DNA from: Streptoverticillium olivoreticuli subsp. olivoreticuli
GTDB lineage: Bacteria > Actinomycetota > Actinomycetes > Streptomycetales > Streptomycetaceae
Reading direction: 5' to 3'
NCBI RefSeq assembly: GCF_003391135.1
Contig: NZ_CP031455.1
Location: 2,689,501 to 2,753,500, forward strand
Length of the DNA stretch: 64,000 nt
Positions 54,856 through 63,229 of the stretch are shown piece by piece. The translations under genes and the position numbers were made by a program. Each line of letters begins with the position of its first letter. Position 1 is the first letter of the stretch. Under the pieces are notes generated by a model. The model was not told the origin of the DNA. It was given only the letters and a program-made list of their open reading frames with translations, and searched no databases.

Positions 54856-54903
54856 ACCGACCAGGTCGGTGCGAGGCCACTCCATGGCCACTCCGCGGCC
54901 ATG
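54856..54903. promoter_or_regulatory. Two palindromes upstream of the XRE-TPR regulator
   Basis: ACCGACC-A-GGTCGGT (54856-54870, perfect) and CATGGCC/GGCCATG with a 7-base spacer (54883-54903, perfect) lie just upstream of the regulator start. They are candidate operators for autoregulation or for the divergent hypothetical gene. Confidence 0.45.
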
Positions 54904-54919
54904 CACAGGAGCGCGATCG

Positions 54920-56185
54920 ATGACAGCTCGGACTTTTCACGCAGGTGGCAATCCGGCCCTGAGGGCAGCGCGGCTCAAACGTGGGTGGCGTTCGGGAGAG
55001 GCCGCAGCGCACGGGGTGACAGAGGCCGGGCGCGAGCGCCTCGACAACCCGGGATTCGAGGTGTCCCCGCGTACTTGGCGCCGGTGGGAATCCGGCAAGC
55101 CGGGCTGGCCGCGTCAGGACTGTGCGATCGCACTCCACGCCGCGTTCGGACAATGGCCGGAGGATCTCGGCTTCGAGACTCCGATCGACTGGATTCCGGC
55201 TGACCGGGAGGAAGGGGCCGAGGTGAACCGGCGGGCCTTCGTCTCGATCACCGCCGCTGCCTTGACCGTTGGGCCTACAAGGCCCCGGCATGTCGACCCG
55301 TCCCTCGTCGAGTACTTCGAAAAGCAGTTGGAGGGGCATTACCGAGCGGACATGCTCCTCGGTCCGCACGACCTGATCGGGATCGTCTCCGCGCAGTACG
55401 AGTTGGTCGACCGCCTCGTTCGTGTGGCGGAAGCAGCGACACGATCACAGCTGCTGAAGGTGGGAGCCGCCTACGCCGCTCTCGTGGGATGGCTCTACCA
55501 AGATGCAGGTGACCTCGGGGCGGCGAGCTTCTGGAGGGGCGTGGCCCAGGAGATCGCCATGCGATCCCGCGACCCGCAACTGGTCGCGTATTCCCTCGTC
55601 AACCAAGCACAGGTACGGACCGACCTCGGCGACGGACACGGGGTCATCGACCTGTGCGAGGCCGCGCTGGACCAGGCCGATGTGCTGGCGCCCAAGGTCC
55701 GGGTCATGGCACTCCAGCAACAGGCCCACGGGGCAAGCCTGACGAACGATCGCCGCTCGGTGGACAAGCTCATCGACAAAGCGACCAGCGTGCTGGCCTG
55801 TGTCAGCGACGAGCTGCCATGGGGCAACGCCTGTCGCCGCACCCCGGGATACCTGGAAGTGCAGCGTGCCACCTGCTACGGGCGTCTGGGACTCGGCGGT
55901 GAGGCCCGTTCCCTCTGGAGCCAGGTACTCGCCGATGTGCCGGTGACCGCGCGTCGTGATCGAGGAGTCTATTTGGCGCGGTATGCGACGGCAGCCGCGG
56001 TGGACCGGCAGCCTGAGCAGGCGGTCGAGGTCGCCCGGGAAGCCGTCAGGATCGCGGTGGACACCGGATCAACCCGGATGCACCGGGAGTTGGGCCTGCT
56101 GGAGGCGGCGATGAAGCCATGGCAGGATGCCGCAGTCGGCCACGAGCTGGGCGATGTCCTGGCTCCCGTGACAGTGAGGGGATGA
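54920..56185 (+). CDS. XRE-like HTH regulator with TPR-rich C-terminus
   Basis: A 421-residue protein. The N-terminal third has an HTH-like region (NPALRAARLKRGWRSGEAAA, VSPRTWRRWESGKPGWPRQD). The rest is helical, with tetratricopeptide-like repeats (LLKVGAAYAALVGWLYQDAG, LVAYSLVNQAQVRTDLGDGH, VARRDRGVYLARYATAAAVD style). ATG at 54920 follows AGGAG. This architecture is common in Streptomyces regulators of uncertain ligand. It precedes two enzymes with 1-base and overlapping junctions. Confidence 0.8.
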   Translation: MTARTFHAGGNPALRAARLKRGWRSGEAAAHGVTEAGRERLDNPGFEVSPRTWRRWESGKPGWPRQDCAIALHAAFGQWPEDLGFETPIDWIPADREEGAEVNRRAFVSITAAALTVGPTRPRHVDPSLVEYFEKQLEGHYRADMLLGPHDLIGIVSAQYELVDRLVRVAEAATRSQLLKVGAAYAALVGWLYQDAGDLGAASFWRGVAQEIAMRSRDPQLVAYSLVNQAQVRTDLGDGHGVIDLCEAALDQADVLAPKVRVMALQQQAHGASLTNDRRSVDKLIDKATSVLACVSDELPWGNACRRTPGYLEVQRATCYGRLGLGGEARSLWSQVLADVPVTARRDRGVYLARYATAAAVDRQPEQAVEVAREAVRIAVDTGSTRMHRELGLLEAAMKPWQDAAVGHELGDVLAPVTVRG

Positions 56186-56186
56186 C

Positions 56187-56501
56187 GTGTCCGAGAAGCC
56201 CGTACCGCTGTCGGATGACGAGATCGAGGAGCGGCTCCTGGGCGTGCCGGGGTGGGTGCGGCAGGGGGACGCGATCACCCGCTCCTTCTCGGTCCGCTAC
56301 CACGGCGGGGTGGCATTGATCGTGCACGTCGCCGACATCGAACGGCTCATCGGCCATCACGCCGACATCGACCTGCGATGGGACCACGTCCGTTTCTCGA
56401 TCACGACGCACGACGCGGGACACCGGCTCACCGTCGCGGATTTCGACCTGGCGGAACGGATCGATCGCATCGCCACGGCACATGAAGCCCGGCCCCGATG
56501 A
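56187..56501 (+). CDS. DCoH/pterin-4a-carbinolamine dehydratase-like protein
   Basis: A 104-residue protein with the family signature: GHHADIDLRWDHVRFSITTH (His-His and Trp), then AGHRLTVADFDLAERIDRIA. Classical members dehydrate 4a-hydroxytetrahydrobiopterin. In this setting, without an aromatic hydroxylase nearby, the role is unknown. GTG start 1 base after the regulator stop; its own end overlaps the next start (ATGA). Confidence 0.88.
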   Translation: MSEKPVPLSDDEIEERLLGVPGWVRQGDAITRSFSVRYHGGVALIVHVADIERLIGHHADIDLRWDHVRFSITTHDAGHRLTVADFDLAERIDRIATAHEARPR

Positions 56502-57049
56502 GCACGAGCACCCCCAAAGTCCTGTACGTCATCATCTGCGCCGCAGGCCCCGCCGCCGACGCCGTGCGTCTGGTGACCGCCGCCACCGACCGCGGCTGGG
56601 ACGTCTGTGTCATCGCCACCCCCGCCGCCGCCGATGGTGAATTCATCGACCGGCCCGCGCTGGAGGCCGCGTCCGGGCGGCCGGTGCGGAGCACGTGGCG
56701 TCGCGTCGGCGAGGCGAGGCGCAACCCTCCGGCGGACGCTGTCGTCGTGGCGCCGATGACGATGAACACCGTCAACAAGTGGGCCGCCGGTATCGCCGAC
56801 ACGTACGCCCTCGGCGTGGTCGCCGAAGCCGTGGGGCTGGGGCTGCCCGTGGTGGCCCTCCCGTTCTGGTCGACGGCCCTGGACGTCCACCCCGCGACAC
56901 GTCGCGCGGTGGACACCCTGCGCGCCACCGGCGTCCGGGTGCTCCACGGGCCGGGAGAGTGGACGCCCCACCCGCCCGGCACCGGCGACGGCCGCCGGGA
57001 GACGTACCCGTGGCACCTCGCGCTGGACGCGCTGACCGCGACACCGTAA
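56498..57049 (+). CDS. Flavoprotein of the CoaC/HFCD family
   Basis: A 183-residue protein with a flavodoxin-like fold: VLYVIICAAGPAADAVRLV (nucleotide loop), VVVAPMTMNTVNKWAAGIAD (the PxMNxxMW-like FMN/substrate motif in the form APMTMNTVNKW), and LPVVALPFWSTALD. HFCD enzymes are FMN-dependent decarboxylases of cysteine conjugates. The catalytic His and PXMNXXMW motif are altered or absent here, so it may be a non-canonical member. It overlaps the DCoH-like gene by 4 bases. Confidence 0.8.
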   Translation: MSTSTPKVLYVIICAAGPAADAVRLVTAATDRGWDVCVIATPAAADGEFIDRPALEAASGRPVRSTWRRVGEARRNPPADAVVVAPMTMNTVNKWAAGIADTYALGVVAEAVGLGLPVVALPFWSTALDVHPATRRAVDTLRATGVRVLHGPGEWTPHPPGTGDGRRETYPWHLALDALTATP

Positions 57050-57076
57050 GGCACCTCAAGGCATCGCAAACGCAAG

Positions 57077-57110
57077 GGGCGCTCCCCCGGCCGAAGCCGG
57101 AAGAGCGCCC
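57077..57110. terminator. Bidirectional terminator
   Basis: An outer stem GGGCGCTC/GAGCGCCC encloses CCGGC-CGAA-GCCGG, between the convergent flavoprotein and mshC genes. Confidence 0.7.
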
Positions 57111-57127
57111 ATGAGCGGAGGGTGGGG

Positions 57128-58357
57128 CTACAGCGCCACGCCCAGCAGGGCGTCCGCCGTGCGGGAGACCAGGCCCGGTGCTCCCTCGTCCGTGCCGCCT
57201 TCGGCGGACTGGGCCGCGGCCCAGGCGTCGATCGCGGCGAGGGCGCGCGGTGCGTCGAGGTCGTCCGCGAGGGCCTCGCGGACCTCTTCCACCAGCGCGT
57301 CCGCGGACGGGCCGTCGGGGCGCGAGACGGCCGCGCGCCAGCGGGCGAGCCGGTCCACCGCCTCGGTCAGGACGGCGTCGGTCCACTCCCAGTCCGCGCG
57401 GTAGTGGTGGGAGAGCAGGGAGAGCCGGATGGCGGCCGGGTCGACCCCTTCGCGGCGCAGCGCGGAGACGAAGACGAGGTTGCCCCGGGATTTGGACATC
57501 TTCTGGCCGTCGAGGGCGACCATGCCGGCGTGGACGTACGCCTGGGCGTAGGGGTGTTCGCCGGTCAGCGCCTGGGCGTGCGAGGCGCCCATCTCGTGGT
57601 GCGGGAAGACCAGGTCGGAGCCGCCGCCCTGGAGGTCGAAGCCCATGCCGAGGTGGTCGAGGGCGATGGCGACGCACTCGATGTGCCAGCCGGGGCGGCC
57701 GGGGCCGAGGGAGGCCCCGTCCCAGCTGGGCTCGCCCGGGCGGGCGGCCATCCACAGCATCGGGTCGAGGGGGTTCTTCTTGCCGGGGCGCTCCGGGTCG
57801 CCGCCGCGCTCGGCGGACAGCAGCCGCATCGCCTCGGCGTCGAGGCCGGAGACGCTGCCGAAGGCGGGGTCGGCGGCGACGGAGAAGTAGATGTCGCCCT
57901 CGAGCTCGTAGGCGGCCCCGGCGTCGCGCAGCCGCTCCACCAGGGGGACGATCTTCGGTATCGACTCCACGGCGCCGACGTAGTGCCGGGGCGGGAGCAT
58001 CCGCAGGGCGGTCATGTCCTCGCGGAAGAGTGCGGTCTCACGCTCGGCGAGGGCCGTCCAGTCCTCACCGTCACGCACGGCCCGCTCCAGCAGCGGGTCG
58101 TCGATGTCGGTGACGTTCTGGACGTAGTGAACCTGCCGCTTGGTGTCGAGCCACACGCGCTGCACGAGGTCGAACGCGTTGTAGGTCGCCGCGTGACCCA
58201 TGTGGGTCGCGTCGTACGGCGTGATGCCGCACACATAGATACGGGCGACGGGGCCGGGGACGAGGGTCACCCGTCCACCGGTCGCGGTGTCGTGGATCCG
58301 GAGGTCGCGGCCACTGCCGGGCAGGGCGGGAACCTCAGAAGCGGGCCAGGCATGCAT
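57128..58357 (-). CDS. mshC: Cysteine:GlcN-Ins ligase MshC (mycothiol synthesis)
   Basis: A 409-residue class I cysteinyl-tRNA-synthetase-like enzyme. It has HIGH-type [10 protein letters not shown] (about 48-57), zinc-ligand regions ([11 protein letters not shown] and [15 protein letters not shown]) and [10 protein letters not shown] (about 286-295). It joins cysteine to glucosaminyl-inositol, making the mycothiol precursor. It lacks the full tRNA-binding C-terminus of CysS, as expected. ATG at 58357 has weak Shine-Dalgarno context. Confidence 0.93.
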   Translation of the reverse strand: MHAWPASEVPALPGSGRDLRIHDTATGGRVTLVPGPVARIYVCGITPYDATHMGHAATYNAFDLVQRVWLDTKRQVHYVQNVTDIDDPLLERAVRDGEDWTALAERETALFREDMTALRMLPPRHYVGAVESIPKIVPLVERLRDAGAAYELEGDIYFSVAADPAFGSVSGLDAEAMRLLSAERGGDPERPGKKNPLDPMLWMAARPGEPSWDGASLGPGRPGWHIECVAIALDHLGMGFDLQGGGSDLVFPHHEMGASHAQALTGEHPYAQAYVHAGMVALDGQKMSKSRGNLVFVSALRREGVDPAAIRLSLLSHHYRADWEWTDAVLTEAVDRLARWRAAVSRPDGPSADALVEEVREALADDLDAPRALAAIDAWAAAQSAEGGTDEGAPGLVSRTADALLGVAL

Positions 58358-58496
58358 GCCATGAGCGTAACCGGACGCATGTTCCGGATACGAACCGGAT
58401 CCGGCTGTTGGCCGAATAGACCGTCTTGCGTATGACTCCACGGGTGTGCTTCGCGGCTCCGCCGCGCCGGCGGGAACAGAGCCCGCAGGGCGTGGG

Positions 58497-59324
58497 TTAC
58501 ACCGGGGGCCAGGGGATGGCCGGCCACTGGCCGCTGGGTTCGCGGTGCTTCCCCGTGCGCAGGAGGTCCGCGACACGGTCGCGCAGCGCGTCGATCTCGG
58601 CAGGGGTGATCAATTCCACCAGGCGGTCGGCCAGTGGTCGCCCTTCGGCCAGATCGGCCGAAAGTCGCCGCAGCGCCTCGATCGCCTCCTCGGGCAGCGG
58701 TTCACCCGCCCAGCCCCACAGCAGCGTGCGCAGCTTGTCGTCGGCGTTGAAGGTCACACCGTGGTCGATGGCGTAGAGCCGGCCGTCTGCGGCGGGCAGC
58801 AGGTGACCGCCCTTGCGGTCACCGTTGTTGATCACCGCGTCGAGCACGGCGAGGCGGCGCAGCCGTTCGTCGTCGGCGTGCACGAGCAGCGCGGTGCGCT
58901 CCTCCCCCACGTCGGCGAAGCCCACGGCCTTCCAGCCCTGTCCGGGCTCCTCGCCGTCGACGAGGGCGAGGAGCCGGCCGTCGGCCTCGTCCTCGGAGGC
59001 CTCGACCCACAGCTGGCACATGCCCTCGCCGTACGGGCCGTCGCGCAGCACCGTGGGCGGGACGAGGCCCCACCCCATGGCCTCGGAGAGCTCGTAGGCG
59101 GCCACCTCGCGCTGGGCGAGCGTGCCGTCGGGGAAGTCCCACAGGGGGCGCTCCCCGGCGACCGGCTTGTAGACACAGGCGGCGCTCACGCCCTCGTACT
59201 CGACCGTGCAGTAGAGGACGGCGTTGGACGCCTCGCGGACCCGGCCGCGCACCGTGAGCTCGCCCAGGGTGAGCAGCTCGTGCGGGGTCACGCTCCGCGG
59301 CGGTATCCGTTCTGGCGCGGACAT
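58497..59324 (-). CDS. SCO1664-family phosphoinositide-kinase-like protein
   Basis: A 275-residue protein of the actinobacterial SCO1664 family, distantly related to phosphatidylinositol 3/4-kinase folds. It has [20 protein letters not shown] (a Lys in the nucleotide site), [18 protein letters not shown] and [11 protein letters not shown]. The last two look like the catalytic and DxG loops. ATG at 59324 follows GGAGGGA. It overlaps DUF3090 by 37 bases; the two genes are conserved partners. Confidence 0.85.
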   Translation of the reverse strand: MSAPERIPPRSVTPHELLTLGELTVRGRVREASNAVLYCTVEYEGVSAACVYKPVAGERPLWDFPDGTLAQREVAAYELSEAMGWGLVPPTVLRDGPYGEGMCQLWVEASEDEADGRLLALVDGEEPGQGWKAVGFADVGEERTALLVHADDERLRRLAVLDAVINNGDRKGGHLLPAADGRLYAIDHGVTFNADDKLRTLLWGWAGEPLPEEAIEALRRLSADLAEGRPLADRLVELITPAEIDALRDRVADLLRTGKHREPSGQWPAIPWPPV

Positions 59325-59878
59325 ACGTGTCCCTCCGGGTCGAGCGGCAGGCTGCACAGGGGGCAGGGCGGGCGGCCGGCGTTGACGACCTCCAGGGCGC
59401 GCTTGGCGAAGGCGCGGGCCATGGTGCCGGTGAGCCGTACGCGCAGCATGGGCGGGCCGTTCGCCTCGTCCTGGAGCAGGCGCTCCTCGGCCTCGGCGAG
59501 GTCCTCGTCGGTGTCCGCGTCCAGCTCGACGAGCGCCTGGGCCTCCACGATCATCCGTTGGCCCTCGCCGTCCCAGGCCAGGGCCATGGTGCCGACCCGG
59601 AACTCCTCGTCGACGGGGGTCTCCAGCGGCGCGGTGTCGGCGAGCTCCGTGGGGGCCACGGCGGGCACCGGGGCATTGCCGCCGGTGCGCCGGACGACCT
59701 CGTCCAGCAGCTCGTCGATGCGCTCGGCGAGCGCCTCGACCTGTGCCTTCTCCAGGGCGACGCTGGTGGTCCGGCCGGCCGCGGTGGCCTGGAGGAAGAA
59801 AGTGCGGCGGCCCGGCAGCCCGACCGTACCGGCGACGAAACGGTCCGGCGGGTCATAGAGGAACACCTGACGGGACAA
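59288..59878 (-). CDS. DUF3090 protein
   Basis: A 196-residue protein with the family start VFLYDPPDRFVAGTVGLPGR, and a C-terminal zinc-ribbon-like cluster ([15 protein letters not shown]). Start is TTG, supported by GGAG upstream and conserved beginning. It overlaps the SCO1664-family gene, so the products likely act together. Function unknown. Confidence 0.85.
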   Translation of the reverse strand: MSRQVFLYDPPDRFVAGTVGLPGRRTFFLQATAAGRTTSVALEKAQVEALAERIDELLDEVVRRTGGNAPVPAVAPTELADTAPLETPVDEEFRVGTMALAWDGEGQRMIVEAQALVELDADTDEDLAEAEERLLQDEANGPPMLRVRLTGTMARAFAKRALEVVNAGRPPCPLCSLPLDPEGHVCPRQNGYRRGA

Positions 59879-60017
59879 CGTCCTGCTCCATTTGCTTCGG
59901 GTGGTCGGCTGGTGGTCTCAGTCGGCCGGCGGACCGGTCGTGGGACCGGACTTCCGGGTGCTGATCACGGGTGGAGAGGCGGCCGGGGCCGCGTCACCAC
60001 CCTACTGCGCACGACGA

Positions 60018-60719
60018 TCACGGTGCTCCCGCCCCGCCCCCCACGACGCCGTCCTCCTCGGCGCCCGGCCCGGCGGGCGTCTCCTCGGCCGGGGCGAGGC
60101 CGCGGAGGTCGCCGGTGTCGCCGAGGCGCACCAGGAAGGGGCGCAGCCGGGTGTAGCGGATGGCGGTGACCGAGCAGGGGTCGACGGCGATCCGCTGGAA
60201 GAGGTCGAGGTGGGCGCCGAGGGCGTCGGCGACGAGGGACTTGATGATGTCGCCGTGCGAGCACATGAGGTAGACGGCGTCGGGGCCGTGCTCCTCCTCG
60301 ACGCGGGCGTTCCAGTCGCGTACGGCGTCGAGGGCCCGTGCCTGCATGGCGCGTACGGACTCGCCGCCGGGGAAGGCCGCGGCGGAGGGGTGCCGCTGGA
60401 CGACCTCCCAGAGGGGTTCCCCGGTGAGCTCGGCGATCTTGCGGCCGGACCAGTCGCCGTAGTGGCACTCGCCGATCCGGTCGTCGGCGTGCAGGGGCAG
60501 CGCGGGCCGGGCGGCGAGCAGGGGGGCGAGGGTCTCCCGGCAGCGCTGGAGCGGGCTGGTGACGACGGCGGCGAGCGGGAGTTCCGCGAGCCGGGCGGGG
60601 AGGGCGGCGGCCTGGGCGGCGCCGCGCTCGTCCAGGGCGACACCGGGGGTCCACCCTGCGAGGACTCCGCCGGTGTTGGCGGTGGACCGGCCGTGCCGGA
60701 GCAGGATCAGCGTGGGCAT
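60018..60719 (-). CDS. Histidine phosphatase (MSMEG_4193 family)
   Basis: A 233-residue phosphoglycerate-mutase-fold protein: LLRHGRSTAN with the catalytic His, second catalytic His in CSHGDIIKSL, and a disordered C-terminal tail (about 205-233). ATG at 60719 follows AAGGTG. Located in the mshC/SCO1664/DUF3090 neighbourhood conserved in actinobacteria. Confidence 0.9.
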   Translation of the reverse strand: MPTLILLRHGRSTANTGGVLAGWTPGVALDERGAAQAAALPARLAELPLAAVVTSPLQRCRETLAPLLAARPALPLHADDRIGECHYGDWSGRKIAELTGEPLWEVVQRHPSAAAFPGGESVRAMQARALDAVRDWNARVEEEHGPDAVYLMCSHGDIIKSLVADALGAHLDLFQRIAVDPCSVTAIRYTRLRPFLVRLGDTGDLRGLAPAEETPAGPGAEEDGVVGGGAGAP

Positions 60720-60837
60720 GCGGTTCACCTTAGGCGGTGGGCGGCGGGGTCGTGCCGTGGTCCGTACCTTCCCGCACCCGGGTTCCGGCGGCGAATCCCC
60801 GTACGGGCTTGGTGTTCCGGGGCCGAACAGCGGCAGA

Positions 60838-61830
60838 ATGCACCGCGTGATCGTGGACTGCGCTATCTACCGGGACGGACGCCGCACCGAGGGCCCCGCC
60901 GACTTCTCCGACGCCCTCGACGAGGCGAGGGCGGAGGGGCACTCCTTCCTCTGGATCGGGCTGCACGAGCCCACGGAGCGCGAGTTCGAGCTGGTGACCA
61001 GTGAGTTCGGGCTGCACCCGCTGGCCGTCGAGGACGCCTTGAAGGCGCATCAGCGGCCGAAGCTGGAGGTCTACGAGGACTCGCTGTTCGTCGTGCTCAA
61101 GCCCGTCACCTATGACGACGACGCGGACACCGTCACCACGAGCGAACTGATGCTGTTCCTCGGCGACTCCTTCGTGGTGACCGTGCGGCACGGCGAGGGC
61201 AGCCCGCTCGCGGAGGTGCGCCACCGGCTGGAGCAGGAGCCGGAGGTGCTCAGGCACGGGCCCGCGGCGGTGCTGTACGCGGTGAGCGACGCGGTCGTGG
61301 ACCAGTACACCGAGGTGGCGTCCGAGCTCCAGGCGGACCTGGAGGAGCTGGAGACCGAGGTGTTCGCCCCGGTGAGCCGGGACACCAAGAACACGGCGTC
61401 GCGGATCTACGCGTTCAAGCGCCAGGTCATGGAGTTCCGGCGGGCGTCGGGGCCGCTGGCGGAGCCGATGACGCGGCTGACGGGGGCGGGCGTGCCCTTC
61501 GTGCCGGAGCCCTCGCGTCCGTTCTTCCGCGACGTGAGCGACCACCTCACCAGGGCGAACGAGTCCGTGGACGGGCTGGACCGGCTGCTGACGGACATAC
61601 TGTCCGCGCACTTGGCGCAGATGGGCGTCCAGCAGAACGACGACATGCGCAAGATCTCGGCGTGGGCGGCGATGGCGGCGGTCCCGACGATGATCGCCGG
61701 TATCTACGGGATGAACTTCACGCACATGCCGGAGCTGCGGCAGCCCTGGGGGTATCCGGCGGCGGTCGCGCTGATGGCCGGGCTGGTGTTCTGGCTGCAC
61801 CGGTACTTCAGGCGGCGCGGCTGGCTGTGA
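60838..61830 (+). CDS. corA: CorA-type magnesium/cobalt transporter
   Basis: A 330-residue protein with a long cytoplasmic funnel domain and two C-terminal membrane helices around the GMN motif (IYGMNFTHMPELRQPWGYP). ATG at 60838; a GTG 9 bases further is possible. Divergent from the histidine phosphatase gene and followed by a perfect palindrome terminator. Confidence 0.93.
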   Translation: MHRVIVDCAIYRDGRRTEGPADFSDALDEARAEGHSFLWIGLHEPTEREFELVTSEFGLHPLAVEDALKAHQRPKLEVYEDSLFVVLKPVTYDDDADTVTTSELMLFLGDSFVVTVRHGEGSPLAEVRHRLEQEPEVLRHGPAAVLYAVSDAVVDQYTEVASELQADLEELETEVFAPVSRDTKNTASRIYAFKRQVMEFRRASGPLAEPMTRLTGAGVPFVPEPSRPFFRDVSDHLTRANESVDGLDRLLTDILSAHLAQMGVQQNDDMRKISAWAAMAAVPTMIAGIYGMNFTHMPELRQPWGYPAAVALMAGLVFWLHRYFRRRGWL

Positions 61831-61915
61831 GCCGCGCAGCGCCCACGGGGTGCGGCGGAGGCGGGACGCGGCCCGGCGTGTCGAAGGTGCGTCAAAGGTG
61901 GCCGGGGCGCGTAAC

Positions 61916-61939
61916 CACAACGCCCGTACGGGCGTTGTG
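61916..61939. terminator. Perfect palindrome between convergent genes
   Basis: A 24-base perfect palindrome (arms CACAACGCCCGT and ACGGGCGTTGTG, no spacer) lies between corA (plus) and the LLM oxidoreductase (minus). It probably terminates both, though a perfect palindrome could also be a protein-binding site. Confidence 0.6.
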
Positions 61940-62019
61940 TTCTGTACCGGCCGTGGCGGGGAAGACACCCCGAGCCCCCACCACGGCCGCAGGTCCGATC
62001 CCTCGAACCCCCCGCGCGG

Positions 62020-63078
62020 CTACGCCAGTCCGGCGCGCTCCAGGGCGGTGACTCCGGCGCGCAGGCTCGCGATCCGCTCGTCCAGGGTGAAGCCCGCGGG
62101 GGCCAGCGACAGGGTGGTCACCCCGGCGTCGGCGTAGGCCTGCATGCGGTCGGAGATGCGCTCGACGGGCCCGAGCAGGGTGGTGGAGTCGATCAGCTCG
62201 CGCGGGACGGCCGCGGCGGCGCCCTCCTTGTCCCCGGAGAGGTACTTCTCCTGGATCTCGGCGGCGGCCTTCTCGTAACCCATGCGCTGGGCAAGCTTGT
62301 TGTAGAAGTTCTGCTTGGCGCTGCCCATGCCGCCGACGTAGAGGGCGGTGTAGGGGCGGAAGAGGTCGGCGAGTGCACCGACGTCGTCGCCGACGGCCAT
62401 GGGGACGGTCGGGGCCAGGTCGAAGCCGTCGAGGTCCTTGCCGACCTTGGCGCGGCCCGCGCGGAGCGCGCCCAGGGTGGTCTCCTCGGCGTGCTCGGGG
62501 GCGAAGAAGACGACGAGGGCGCCGTCGGCGATCTCGCCGGTCTGCTCGAGGTTCTTGGGGCCGATGGCGGCGATGTAGAGCGGGATGCGCTCGCGCACGG
62601 GGTGGACCGTGAGCTTGATGGGCTTGCCGGGGCCGCCGGGGAGCGGGAGGGTCCAGTGGTCCCCGTCGTGGGTGACGCGCTCGCGGGACATGGCCTTGCG
62701 GACGATGTCGACGTATTCGCGGGTGCGGGCGAGCGGCTTGTCGAACTTCACGCCGTACCAGCCCTCGGAGACCTGCGGGCCGGAGACGCCGAGGCCGAGC
62801 CGGAAGCGGCCGCCGGAGAGCGAGTCGAGGGTGGCGGCGGTCATCGCGGTCATCGTGGGCGTACGGGCCGGGATCTGGAAGATCGCCGAACCGATGTCGA
62901 TCCGCTCGGTCTGCGCCGCGACCCAGGACAGGACGGTGGGCGCGTCGGAGCCGTACGCCTCGGCGGCCCAGCAGACCGCGTAGCCGAGGCGGTCCGCCTC
63001 GCGGGCGACCTCGAGGTTGTCGGCGTCCATCCCGGCTCCCCAGTAGCCGAGGTTGATCCCGAGCCTCATTCGACTCAT
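62020..63078 (-). CDS. LLM-class F420-dependent oxidoreductase
   Basis: A 352-residue luciferase-like monooxygenase: MRLGINLGYWGAGMDADNLE, IPARTPTMTAMTAATLDSLS and GLGVSGPQVSEGWYG. The group uses cofactor F420, which Streptomyces makes. ATG at 63078 follows AAGGGGA. The substrate cannot be read. Divergent from an aldo/keto reductase with two DnaA boxes between. Confidence 0.88.
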   Translation of the reverse strand: MSRMRLGINLGYWGAGMDADNLEVAREADRLGYAVCWAAEAYGSDAPTVLSWVAAQTERIDIGSAIFQIPARTPTMTAMTAATLDSLSGGRFRLGLGVSGPQVSEGWYGVKFDKPLARTREYVDIVRKAMSRERVTHDGDHWTLPLPGGPGKPIKLTVHPVRERIPLYIAAIGPKNLEQTGEIADGALVVFFAPEHAEETTLGALRAGRAKVGKDLDGFDLAPTVPMAVGDDVGALADLFRPYTALYVGGMGSAKQNFYNKLAQRMGYEKAAAEIQEKYLSGDKEGAAAAVPRELIDSTTLLGPVERISDRMQAYADAGVTTLSLAPAGFTLDERIASLRAGVTALERAGLA

Positions 63079-63155
63079 GCCGGTCCCCTTACCCATCAGT
63101 AACGTCGTTGTTCCGGGGACTGTAGCGCGCCGGCCGGGGGTACGTCATCGGTGAG

Positions 63156-63188
63156 TTGTCCACAGGCCGCCGCGAGGAGTTGTCCACA
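63156..63188. promoter_or_regulatory. Two exact DnaA boxes upstream of an aldo/keto reductase gene
   Basis: TTGTCCACA occurs twice, at 63156-63164 and 63180-63188, 24 bases apart, each within a longer repeat GAGTTGTCCACAGGC. This is the consensus DnaA box of Streptomyces. They lie between the LLM oxidoreductase and aldo/keto reductase promoters. Confidence 0.75.
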
Positions 63189-63192
63189 GGCG

Positions 63193-63229
63193 GACACGGG
63201 CCGCGCCACGGCCAGTAATCTCAGCGCTC
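63193..63229 (+). promoter_or_regulatory. Candidate leaderless promoter of the aldo/keto reductase
   Basis: TAATCT (63216-63221) ends 8 bases before the ATG and GGACAC (63193-63198) lies 17 bases before that. No Shine-Dalgarno is visible. The promoter would begin a few bases after the second DnaA box. Confidence 0.35.

Noticed and set aside
46900..57050. Secondary-metabolite biosynthetic cluster around the monooxygenase
   Set aside because: No PKS, NRPS, terpene or other core enzyme is present; the monooxygenase is a broken remnant beside a transposable element.
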